Below are positions 1-7,318 of a stretch of DNA of 64,000 nucleotides, piece after piece. The position numbers were made by a program, and so were the translations under genes. Every line of letters starts with the position of its first letter. Within the stretch, counting starts at the first letter, position 1. The DNA comes from Luteipulveratus flavus (GTDB lineage Bacteria; Actinomycetota; Actinomycetes; Actinomycetales; Dermatophilaceae), in assembly GCF_029080175.1 (NCBI RefSeq), contig NZ_JARFJC010000045.1; one strand, given 5' to 3'. The notes under the pieces are model-generated. The model worked only from the letters and a program-made list of their open reading frames with translations, was not told where the DNA came from and did no database searches.

Positions 1-102
1 GCCGGTCGAGTAGGGCGAACGAAGTGAGGCCCGTATCGAGACCAGGTGACCGCGTGCACCTGGTCTCGATACGGGCCTCCGCAGGCTCCGCCCCTACTCG
101 GC
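1..102. repeat. Large palindromic intergenic repeat, copy 1
   Basis: A 22-bp perfect stem (27-48 pairing with 57-78) encloses an 8-nt loop. The arms contain the core GTCTCGATACGGGCCT, and the outer parts read GTCGAGTAGGGCGAACG and CCCCTACTCGGC. A relative with the same core, the same CTTCGTTCGCCCCTACTCGACC end and a different stem lies at 58944-59033. It sits just past the stop of the small membrane gene, so it may act as a terminator or RNA-stability element. No coding potential was seen. Confidence 0.8.
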
Positions 103-136
103 AGGCGGGGTTCGCCTCCGCCACCGGCGAGTGGGG

Positions 137-226
137 TCAGGACAGGAATGCGGACAGGACGGGGACGCCGATCAGGGCGACCAGCGCGATGATGACGACC
201 CAGCGGCGGAAGCGCGGCGACATCAT
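137..226 (-). CDS. 29-residue single-pass membrane peptide
   Basis: The protein is a short basic start (MMSPRFRRW) followed by a hydrophobic run VVIIALVALIGVPVLSAFL, so it is essentially one transmembrane helix with a positively charged, probably cytoplasmic, N-terminus. Its ATG overlaps the TGA of the upstream MFS gene (ATGATG, 4-nt overlap), which implies translational coupling with the transporter. No family is assigned. A small partner or stabiliser of the exporter is a reasonable inference. Either of two consecutive ATGs (226 or 223) could be used. It may be missed by automatic gene callers because of its length. Confidence 0.6.
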   Translation of the reverse strand: MMSPRFRRWVVIIALVALIGVPVLSAFLS

Positions 227-1515
227 CGGACCTGCTCGGGCGTCAGGGCCTGCGATCGGTCACGCAGGCGCAGCACGTTCAGGTGCGGCCCGCGGTCCCA
301 CTCGTACCGGAACCGGATGTCGTCGCGTCGCATGAGGTAGATGGTCGCACCCACGGCTGTGAGCCCGGTGGCGATGCTGCCGACCAGGATCGTCCAGCGG
401 GCGCCGTACTCGCTGCCGATCCAGCCGATCAGCGGCGCCCCGAGCGGCGTACCGCCCATGAAGATGGCCATGTAGAGCGCCATCACGCGGCCGCGCATGT
501 GCGGCGCGACGCTGAGCTGGACCATGGAGTTGGCCGTCGGCAGCACGGTCATCGCGGACAGTCCCACCGGGACCAGGAAGATCGCGAACAGCACGTACGA
601 CGGCGCGAGCGCGGCCGCAGCGGAGGCGACGACGAAGGCCGCGAGCGCGATGAGCAGGGTCCGCAGGCGGGGCCTGCTGCGCCGGGCGGACATGAGCGCC
701 GCGGACAGCGACCCGATCGCCATGATCGAGCCGAGCAGCCCGAACTCGCCAGCGCCCTTCCCGAACACGGTCGTCGCCATCAGGGCCATGGTGATCTGGA
801 AGTTCATGCCGAACGTGCCGAGCATGAACACGATGGCCATGATCAGCATGATGTCGGGACGGTGCCGTACGTACGCGAATCCCTCGCGCAGGCCACCGCG
901 CCCCTTGGCCAGCGGCGGCTTCTCCAGCTCGTTGCCGCGCATCATCCGCAGGGCGAAGAGCACCGACACGAAGGACACCGTGTTGAAGACCAGCGTCCAG
1001 CCGGTGCCGATCCAGGCGATGAGCAGGCCCGCGAAACCGGGGCCGATCAGCCGGGCGGCGTTGAACGACGCACTGTTGAGACCCACCGCGTTGCTGATGC
1101 GGTCGTGCGGGACCATCTCGGACACGAACGCCTGTCGCGTCGGGTTGTCGGCGGCCGTCGCGACGCCCTGCAGGAGCGCCAGCAGGTAGACGTGCCAGAG
1201 CTGCACCACCCCGGTCAGCGTGACGGCGGCGAGGATCGCGGAGGTGACGGCGAGTGCCGTCTGCGTACCGAGCAGGATCCGCCGCTTGCGGAACCGGTCG
1301 GCCAGCGCGCCGGCCCAGGGCGCCAGCAGCACCACGGGCGCGAACTGCAGGGCGGTGACGATGCCGAGAGCGGTCGAGTCGTGGTCGGTGAGCTCGGTGA
1401 GGACCAGCCAGTCCTGCGCGACCCGGCCCATCCACGTACCGATGTTGGAGACCAGCGCGCCGCTGAAGTAGACGCGATAGTTGTAGATCGACAGCGAGGC
1501 GAACGTCGGGCTCAT
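223..1515 (-). CDS. MFS exporter (drug efflux type)
   Basis: A 430-residue, 12-helix major facilitator protein. The N-terminal part (FASLSIYNYRVYFSGALVSN, then GTWMGRVAQDWLVL) is typical of the DHA/Tet-like MFS group, with the loop 2-3 motif GALADRFRKRRIL near residue 75. Probable role: proton-driven efflux of a toxic compound across the cytoplasmic membrane. The start at 1515 is chosen because its ATG overlaps the TGA of the MarR gene (ATGA) and begins the conserved N-terminus; the open frame upstream lies inside the MarR gene. Substrate unknown. The regulator-exporter-peptide order suggests induction by the substrate through MarR. Confidence 0.9.
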   Translation of the reverse strand: MSPTFASLSIYNYRVYFSGALVSNIGTWMGRVAQDWLVLTELTDHDSTALGIVTALQFAPVVLLAPWAGALADRFRKRRILLGTQTALAVTSAILAAVTLTGVVQLWHVYLLALLQGVATAADNPTRQAFVSEMVPHDRISNAVGLNSASFNAARLIGPGFAGLLIAWIGTGWTLVFNTVSFVSVLFALRMMRGNELEKPPLAKGRGGLREGFAYVRHRPDIMLIMAIVFMLGTFGMNFQITMALMATTVFGKGAGEFGLLGSIMAIGSLSAALMSARRSRPRLRTLLIALAAFVVASAAAALAPSYVLFAIFLVPVGLSAMTVLPTANSMVQLSVAPHMRGRVMALYMAIFMGGTPLGAPLIGWIGSEYGARWTILVGSIATGLTAVGATIYLMRRDDIRFRYEWDRGPHLNVLRLRDRSQALTPEQVR

Positions 1516-1934
1516 CGGGCGGCCACCCGGGCGAGGATGTCGCGAGCCCGGTCCAGCACCTCGCACTCCTCGTCGGTGAGGTCGCCCAGGCGGACGAGCA
1601 TCCACTCGTCCCGCGAGCGGCGGGTCTGCCTCAGCGTGCTGCGACCTTCTGGCGTCAGGCTGAGGATCGTCTGGCGGCCGTCGTCGGGGTCGTCGGTACG
1701 GGCGATGTAGCCGCGCTCGACGAGGGCGCCGATCGTGCGGGACATCGAGGGAGCGCTGACGCACTCGTGCTCGGCGAGCTCACGCGCGGTGGCGGTGCTC
1801 TTCTCGAGCCGCGCCAGGACCGAGAAGTGGTGCGGCGCGATGGTCTCGGTGTTCTCGAAGCGTGCGCGCCGACTAATCCGCATGCACACGGACCGGAGCT
1901 CTCCGGCCAGACGGCGCCGCGCGGCGGTGGACAT
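1512..1934 (-). CDS. MarR-family transcriptional regulator
   Basis: A 140-residue winged-helix protein. The helix-turn-helix and wing cover about residues 50-100 (ARELAEHECVSAPSMSRTIG, then DDGRQTILSLTPEG), which is the MarR hallmark. It probably represses its own operon with the MFS exporter, because its stop overlaps the exporter start. The start at 1934 gives the normal family length. An ATG at 1970 in frame is possible and would place GGAGG inside the gene. The upstream region 1972-2012 holds four GTTAAC/GTAAC half-sites that could be its operator. Confidence 0.85.
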   Translation of the reverse strand: MSTAARRRLAGELRSVCMRISRRARFENTETIAPHHFSVLARLEKSTATARELAEHECVSAPSMSRTIGALVERGYIARTDDPDDGRQTILSLTPEGRSTLRQTRRSRDEWMLVRLGDLTDEECEVLDRARDILARVAAR

Positions 1935-1971
1935 CGGGGCTGGTCTGGTGGTCGTGGTTCCTCCGCACATC

Positions 1972-2012
1972 GTTAACCGGGGTAACCATCGTAACTCATT
2001 ACTTCCGTTAAC
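1972..2012. promoter_or_regulatory. Candidate MarR operator cluster
   Basis: Four GTTAAC or GTAAC half-sites occur at 1972, 1982, 1991 and 2007 in an AT-richer patch, including the near-palindrome GTTAACCGGGGTAAC (1972-1986). The position just upstream of the MarR start fits autoregulation. Confidence 0.5.
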
Positions 2013-2045
2013 TATTTCAACCCTCCCGGCCGCCCTCCCCCGTCG

Positions 2046-2111
2046 AGGCAACTGAGTCATTCGAAGGTGACGCACTCGCAAGTCGGTCAGATTGGAGTGA
2101 CTCAGTTGCCT
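2046..2111. repeat. 14-bp perfect inverted repeat with 38-nt spacer
   Basis: AGGCAACTGAGTCA (2046-2059) is matched exactly by TGACTCAGTTGCCT (2098-2111). It lies in the divergent intergenic region between the MarR gene and the response regulator. It could be a paired regulator-binding site or form a long-loop hairpin. Only the symmetry is directly seen. Confidence 0.6.
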
Positions 2112-2226
2112 GGGCGAGGCCACCTCGCCGCAGCCGTACGCACCCTCCATGCGGGCCGCCGACCAGCCCTCACACCTCCAGCAGACTCCCAGACCGCTCA
2201 CAGGAAACAGGCGGACAGTGGTCGGC

Positions 2227-2931
2227 ATGAGCACCTCCGCACCCGAAGCACGACTGCTCGTCGTCGAGGACGAGACCAACATCCGCGAGCTGCTGGCGAC
2301 CAGCCTGAAGTTCGCGGGGTTCGAGGTGCACACGGCCGCCAACGGCCGCGACGCGTTGGACCTCGCGGACGCCAACGAGATCGACCTCGCCGTCCTGGAC
2401 GTGATGCTGCCCGACATGGACGGCTTCACCGTCACCCGCAAGCTGCGCGGCAACGGCCACGAGGTCCCGATCGTCTTCCTCACCGCGCGTGACTCGGTCG
2501 AGGACAAGGTGAAGGGCCTCACCGTCGGCGGCGACGACTACGTCACCAAGCCGTTCAGCCTGGAGGAGGTCGTCGCGCGCATCCGTGCCGTGCTGCGCCG
2601 CACCCAGACCGAGGAGCCCGGCGACCGCGCGGCCATCACGGTGGCCGACCTGGAGCTGGACGAGGACTCCCACGAGGTACGCCGTGCGGGCAAGGTCATC
2701 GACGTCTCCCCCACCGAGTTCAAGCTGCTGCGCTACCTGATGCTCAACGCGGGCCGGGTGCTGTCGAAGGCGCAGATCCTGGACCACGTCTGGGACTACG
2801 ACTTCCGCGGCGAGTCCGGCATCGTCGAGTCGTACATCTCCTACCTGCGCCGCAAGATCGACGTGGTCGGCGAGCCGCTGATCCACACCAAGCGCGGCGT
2901 GGGCTACGTCCTGCGTGAGCCGAGGGAGTGA
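2227..2931 (+). CDS. OmpR/PhoB-type response regulator
   Basis: 234 residues. The receiver domain (about 9-122) shows the acidic pair in VVEDETN, the phospho-acceptor Asp in VLDVMLPDMDG and the conserved Lys in DDYVTKPFS. The C-terminal winged helix (about 140-232) contains VSPTEFKLLRYL and GVGYVLREP. Paired with the overlapping sensor kinase downstream and followed by an HtrA protease, it resembles the MprAB-PepD envelope-stress arrangement of mycobacteria, which is an inference from gene order. The ATG at 2227 is preferred over an upstream in-frame start because it begins directly before the receiver and follows a purine-rich CAGGAAACAGGCGG. Confidence 0.93.
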   Translation: MSTSAPEARLLVVEDETNIRELLATSLKFAGFEVHTAANGRDALDLADANEIDLAVLDVMLPDMDGFTVTRKLRGNGHEVPIVFLTARDSVEDKVKGLTVGGDDYVTKPFSLEEVVARIRAVLRRTQTEEPGDRAAITVADLELDEDSHEVRRAGKVIDVSPTEFKLLRYLMLNAGRVLSKAQILDHVWDYDFRGESGIVESYISYLRRKIDVVGEPLIHTKRGVGYVLREPRE

Positions 2932-4583
2932 GCTCTCCCACGCCATCGGTCGGGACCGGCGCCTCACCCGCGGGACCCAGCGGCCGCCCGCACGAGCCGG
3001 CCCCGCCGCTGGACCCGGGACCCGGGCCGGCGGCCCGCACCCGTGAGCGCCTCGCGGAGCCGCTGCACGAGATGCCGCTGCGGCTCCGGCTGGTCGCGGT
3101 CATGGTCAGCCTGCTCGCCGCGGCGCTCGCCATCACCGGAGCCGCCGGCGCCCACCAGCTGCGGGCGTACCTGGAGGACCGCCAGGCCAACGAGCTCGCG
3201 CAGTCGTACCGGCCGATTGCGAACGCCGCTCACCAGGCCGTGATCGAGAACCGCAACACCACGATCAACGCGGTCGTCCCCGAGAACACCTACGTCACGC
3301 GGATCATCCTCCCGGCGACCGACGACCGGCCGCTGCCCCAGATCCGGGACCTGCCGGTCACGCCGGTCACCGGCGAGGGCTCCTCCGCGACCACGTCCGA
3401 CGGCCCGCGCCCACACTTCCCCGACCTGTCGGCCGCCTCGACGCGGGTGGAGGACCACCGGCCGTTCATCGCCGCCTCGGAGGGTGGCGGCTCGACGCGC
3501 TGGATGGTCATCGCGGGTACGGCCAGTGACGGCAGCGTGTACGCGGTCGCGGTCTCCCTGGACCGCGTCGACGAGATCGTGTCGAAGGTGCGCTGGTTCA
3601 GCGTGATCGTCGCCGCCCTCGCCCTCGCGACGCTGGCCGTACTCGGCTGGTTCGCGATCCGGCGTGCGTTCCGGCCCCTACGGCAGATCGAGGACACCGC
3701 GAAGGCCATCGCCGCCGGCGACCTCAGCCGTCGCGTCCCGCTGGCCGCCACCAACGACGAGGTGTCCAGCCTGTCGCAGTCGATCAACGTGATGCTCGCC
3801 CAGATCGAGGAGTCGTTCGCGGTGCGCGCCGCCTCGGAGGAGCAGATGCGCCAGTTCGTCGCGGACGCCTCGCACGAGCTGCGGACGCCGCTGGCGACCG
3901 TGCGCGGGTACGCCGAGCTGTTCCGTCAGGGCGCCGTCTCCGACCCGGAGGACCTGCGCTCGGCGATGCGCCGGATCGAGGACGAGGCCGCGCGGATGGG
4001 CGTCCTGGTCGAGGACCTGCTGACCTTGACCCGGCTGGAGCGCCGCGGGACGGCGCCGGGCGACCAGCCGCGCAGTATCGGCCCGGTCGACCTCACGGTC
4101 ATCGGTGCCGACGCCGCCCAGGACGCCCAGGCCCTGGACCACGGCCGGGCGATCCACGTGGTCGGGCTGAACGGACCGATGCAGCCGGTCGTCGTCCAGG
4201 GGGACGAGGACGCGCTGCGGCAGGTCGTCACGAACCTGATGGCCAACGCGATCCGCTACACCCCCGAGCACAGCCCGATCGAGATCGCGGTCGGCTCGCG
4301 CGATGGGCGGGCCGAGCTGCAGGTACGCGACCACGGCGACGGCGTACCCCCGCACCTGCGGGAGCGCATCTTCGAGCGGTTCTACCGCGCCGACGCGAGC
4401 CGCAACAGCGCCAGCGGCGGCAGCGGACTGGGCCTGGCGATCGTGGCCGCGATCGTCGAGGGCCACGACGGGACGGTCCACGTGGAGGAGACCGTGGGCG
4501 GCGGCGCGACGTTCGTGGTGCGCGTTCCACAGGTCACTCACAGTGACCAGCCAGGGCCCGTCCAGACCGAACCGCTTGAGTAG
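2928..4583 (+). CDS. Sensor histidine kinase
   Basis: 551 residues with a GTG start overlapping the regulator's stop. Architecture: Pro-rich cytoplasmic tail (1-48), TM1 (about 52-75), extracytoplasmic sensor (about 76-222), TM2 (about 224-245), HAMP, then a HisKA dimerisation helix with the phospho-acceptor His316 (DASHELRTPL). The ATPase domain has N box NLMANAIRYTP, G1 DHGDGVP and G2 GGSGLGLAIV. It is a classical membrane-bound kinase partner of the upstream regulator. The ligand is unknown; the protease gene 44 nt downstream suggests envelope protein stress. Confidence 0.93.
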   Translation: MSSPTPSVGTGASPAGPSGRPHEPAPPLDPGPGPAARTRERLAEPLHEMPLRLRLVAVMVSLLAAALAITGAAGAHQLRAYLEDRQANELAQSYRPIANAAHQAVIENRNTTINAVVPENTYVTRIILPATDDRPLPQIRDLPVTPVTGEGSSATTSDGPRPHFPDLSAASTRVEDHRPFIAASEGGGSTRWMVIAGTASDGSVYAVAVSLDRVDEIVSKVRWFSVIVAALALATLAVLGWFAIRRAFRPLRQIEDTAKAIAAGDLSRRVPLAATNDEVSSLSQSINVMLAQIEESFAVRAASEEQMRQFVADASHELRTPLATVRGYAELFRQGAVSDPEDLRSAMRRIEDEAARMGVLVEDLLTLTRLERRGTAPGDQPRSIGPVDLTVIGADAAQDAQALDHGRAIHVVGLNGPMQPVVVQGDEDALRQVVTNLMANAIRYTPEHSPIEIAVGSRDGRAELQVRDHGDGVPPHLRERIFERFYRADASRNSASGGSGLGLAIVAAIVEGHDGTVHVEETVGGGATFVVRVPQVTHSDQPGPVQTEPLE

Positions 4584-4627
4584 AACCACCGCTTCCGAAG
4601 AAGCAAAGGGCACAGAAGGAGTAGGCG

Positions 4628-6112
4628 ATGACCCCGGACGAGCAGCAGCCACGCCAGGACGACAGCACGGGCCCGGAGCACACGCAGCCGATCCCGCCCG
4701 TCCCGCCGGCTCGCCCGTCCGCACCCGCCGGCCAGCACGGCGCACCGGCGTACGGCCCCCCGCAGGGCTACGCGGGCCAGGCGCCCGCCCAGGGCCACCC
4801 CACTGCGCCGCACGGCGCCCCCGGTCACCAGACCGCCGCCCAGGGCGCCCCTTGGTCGGCTCCGCAGGCGCCGGGCTCGTACGGCCACGGTGCGCACACC
4901 CCGGGGTACGCGGCGCCGGGCCACGCGCCGACGACGACCGCTCCCCGGTCCAGCAACCGACGCGCGCCGTGGGTCGCCGTCCCGCTGGCGGCGCTGCTGG
5001 CCGCGGGGCTCGCGAGCGGCGGTACGTACGCCGCGACTCGGAGCGACAACGGCGGCGGCGCGACCACCGCCGGTCCGACAACCGTCGTCAACGCCAACCC
5101 GGCCGACTTCGCCGACGCCGGCTCGGTCAACTGGGCGGCGACCGCCTCCAAGGTGTCCCCGAGCGTCGTGTCGATCACCCTCAAGACCTCCTCCGGTGGC
5201 GACCAGGGATCGGGCGTCATCCTCGACACCAAGGGCAACATCGTCACCAACCACCACGTCGTGGCCGACCAGGGCACGCTGACCGTCACGCTCAACGACG
5301 GACGGACGTACGAGGCGACGGTCGTCGGGACGGACGCCTCCACCGACCTGGCCGTCATCCGGCTGAAGAACCCGCCGAGCGGCCTCAAGCCGGTCGCGAT
5401 CGGTGACGACAAGAAGCTCGTCGTCGGTCAGCCGGTGATGGCGATCGGCAACCCGCTCGGGCTGAGCGGCACGGTCACCACGGGCATCGTCAGTGCGCTG
5501 GACCGCCCGGTCAGCACGCAGCAGAGCAGCGGCGGCCAGGGCCAGCAGAGCGACCCCTTCCAGCAGCCGCAGCAGCAGCAGTCGACGGAGGCCGAACCGG
5601 TCGTCACGAACGCCGTGCAGACCAGCGCGGCGATCAACCCGGGCAACAGCGGTGGCGCACTGGTGGACGGCAGCGGCCGGCTGATCGGGATCAACTCCTC
5701 GATCCCCAACGCCGGCAGCTCCGGATCGGACCAGGCGGGCAACATCGGCATCGGGTTCGCGATCCCGGTGACGGTGATGAAGCTGGTGACCGGTCAGCTG
5801 CTGTCCTCGGGCAAGGCTGCGCACGCCCAGCTCGGCATCCGCGCCGAGACGAGCCAGGTCAAGGACGGCAACGCCACCATCAACGGTGCCCGCGTCGCCA
5901 CCGTGAACTCCGGCAGCCCCGCCCAGAAGGCCGGGTTGAAGGAAGGCGACGTCATCGTCGGCATCGGCGGGCAGTCCGTCGAGTCATCGACCTCTCTGGT
6001 CGGCCAGGTACGCGAGTACGCGGTCGGTCAGAAGGTGGCGCTCACCGTCGTGCGGGACGGTCAGCGCCAGACCATCACGGCCACGCTGGGAGCTGACACC
6101 AGTACGTCGTGA
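4628..6112 (+). CDS. HtrA/DegP-family serine protease with PDZ domain (PepD-like)
   Basis: 494 residues. A long Pro/Gly/Gln-rich cytoplasmic tail (1-115) is followed by one TM helix (about 117-140), then a trypsin-like domain with catalytic His210 (VTNHHVVAD), Asp240 (STDLAVIRL) and Ser341 (GNSGGALVD). A Gln-rich loop (QQSSGGQGQQ, QQPQQQQ) is inserted near residues 300-318. A PDZ domain (about 410-485) contains SPAQKAGLKEGDVIVGIGG. Expected role: membrane-anchored degradation or refolding of damaged exported proteins. The protein is complete, and its placement after the two-component pair suggests co-regulation. Confidence 0.92.
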   Translation: MTPDEQQPRQDDSTGPEHTQPIPPVPPARPSAPAGQHGAPAYGPPQGYAGQAPAQGHPTAPHGAPGHQTAAQGAPWSAPQAPGSYGHGAHTPGYAAPGHAPTTTAPRSSNRRAPWVAVPLAALLAAGLASGGTYAATRSDNGGGATTAGPTTVVNANPADFADAGSVNWAATASKVSPSVVSITLKTSSGGDQGSGVILDTKGNIVTNHHVVADQGTLTVTLNDGRTYEATVVGTDASTDLAVIRLKNPPSGLKPVAIGDDKKLVVGQPVMAIGNPLGLSGTVTTGIVSALDRPVSTQQSSGGQGQQSDPFQQPQQQQSTEAEPVVTNAVQTSAAINPGNSGGALVDGSGRLIGINSSIPNAGSSGSDQAGNIGIGFAIPVTVMKLVTGQLLSSGKAAHAQLGIRAETSQVKDGNATINGARVATVNSGSPAQKAGLKEGDVIVGIGGQSVESSTSLVGQVREYAVGQKVALTVVRDGQRQTITATLGADTSTS

Positions 6113-6204
6113 TGCAACGGCCGGTCGTGCTCCCCTTTCCTCCGTGGCGCGACCGACCGGTACGGGGTAGACCCGGCAGAGCTGTGACGGGCTCACACCG
6201 GGTC

Positions 6205-6243
6205 CCGCGGGGCGTCCTACCGATCAGGCAGGACGCCCCGCGG
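6205..6243 (+). terminator. Strong hairpin terminator after htrA-like gene
   Basis: CCGCGGGGCGTCCT (6205-6218) pairs perfectly with AGGACGCCCCGCGG (6230-6243) around an 11-nt loop. No U-run follows, as is common in high-GC actinobacteria. It also lies at the end of the convergent toxin-immunity cassette. Confidence 0.8.
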
Positions 6244-6285
6244 TCGTCTCAGCGGATTTCTCGATGAACAATCCAAGTTGCGCGG

Positions 6286-6666
6286 TCATTGAGATCGTGG
6301 ACTAACCAGGATCCATATCTGATCGGGCTCCGTCGCGTCGCTTGTCCAAATCTCGACCTCCACGCTGCCTGGCGCCGCAATACGCAGAACGATTTCGTTG
6401 AGAGACGTCACCAATGCTAGCGAACCATCGGTGGCTAGACTCCCGTTCCACCGGCTCGCGAACTTAGTACTGTTCGGTCGATCAGGCTCGTCTGACAGGT
6501 GAACCTCAGTGCTGCCATCTACCTCTGCGAGCGTACCGATGGTCACGGCGGTCAAACTTCCCGCAACGGCCTCCCCTCCCGAAAGCTCGGGAGTCGACTC
6601 CGCTAAATCGCCCATCAGAAATAGAACGCTATTAGGCGGGCGAATTTGGACGGACTCGTGTGTCAT
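6286..6666 (-). CDS. Probable immunity protein of the orphan toxin cassette
   Basis: 126-residue, acidic, soluble, no signal peptide or membrane helix, no family recognised. Its ATG overlaps the stop of the toxin fragment by 4 nt (ATGA), the usual coupling of a polymorphic toxin and its immunity gene, so the function is inferred from position. The base composition is clearly lower in GC than the neighbouring genes, with rarer codons (ATA, TTA, AAT), which points to horizontal acquisition along with the toxin tail. Confidence 0.6.
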   Translation of the reverse strand: MTHESVQIRPPNSVLFLMGDLAESTPELSGGEAVAGSLTAVTIGTLAEVDGSTEVHLSDEPDRPNSTKFASRWNGSLATDGSLALVTSLNEIVLRIAAPGSVEVEIWTSDATEPDQIWILVSPRSQ

Positions 6667-7313
6667 ATCACTCCCTTCTGCTTCAGCGACCTAATGACGC
6701 CTCCCTGAACCCTGCTGCAGGTGATGCAGTGCGGGTACAGTCGCTGGGCCGCGCCCGGTGGGTTAACTGCGCTCGCAGGCTGGTGATCAGGAACAAAATT
6801 CCCCGATTTGGTTCCCGAAGTTGTGGCTCCACAGCGATGACAGCCACTTGTTCGGCCGATCTCGTTGATTGAATTACGTTCGTCAGGCGTGAAATCTCGC
6901 GCCGGACCGCGCGCAGGAATTGAGTTTCCTGCAAACGGCCCAGGGGCCAGGATGCCATCTCCACAGTTGTGAGCGAGGACGGGCATGGGGCCAGCGGCCA
7001 CATAGTACGTGTGGACGCCTGCGACGGTCAGGTTGTAGACCGGCGCCGAGGCCGTGTACGCGCGGACGGTTGTGACTGGCGCGTAGGTGCCCGAGGCGGT
7101 ACGGAGCAGGTCACCGATCTGCACCTTCCCGGCATCCACCCACGTGCCACGGTTGGCGACCCAGATCGGATGGTTCGCAGTGGCTTCGACTCGGCCCGAT
7201 GGAGCAAGCACCCCATCGCCGTGAATCGTGAGCGTGACCATGTGCTTCGCGCCGTCGCCGCGGATCGTCGCCTCGACGCGATGCGGTCCGCACGAGAAGG
7301 GTGCGTCCCGCAG
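6663..7313 (-). pseudogene. Orphan polymorphic-toxin C-terminus: truncated HINT domain plus nuclease-like toxin
   Basis: The frame is open from the first codon after an in-frame TGA (7314-7316) and has no convincing start; an ATG at 7241 has no clear ribosome site. The N-terminal part reads as the second half of a pretoxin HINT domain: EATIRGDGAKHMVTLTI, NHPIWV, and the terminal HTYYV...PVLAHNC. The catalytic N-terminal Cys region is missing. The last ~99 residues form a toxin domain with CHRC, VPDH and CITC motifs, consistent with a zinc-stabilised HNH-like nuclease. The break abuts the stop of the next gene, so the parent Rhs-like protein is gone. It was probably left as a displaced cassette after recombination. 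Confidence 0.75.
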
Positions 7314-7318
7314 TCAGC

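Noticed and set aside
1516..1764. 83-residue N-terminal extension of the first MFS protein
   Set aside because: Arg/Pro-rich out-of-frame reading of the MarR gene; the true start overlaps the MarR stop.
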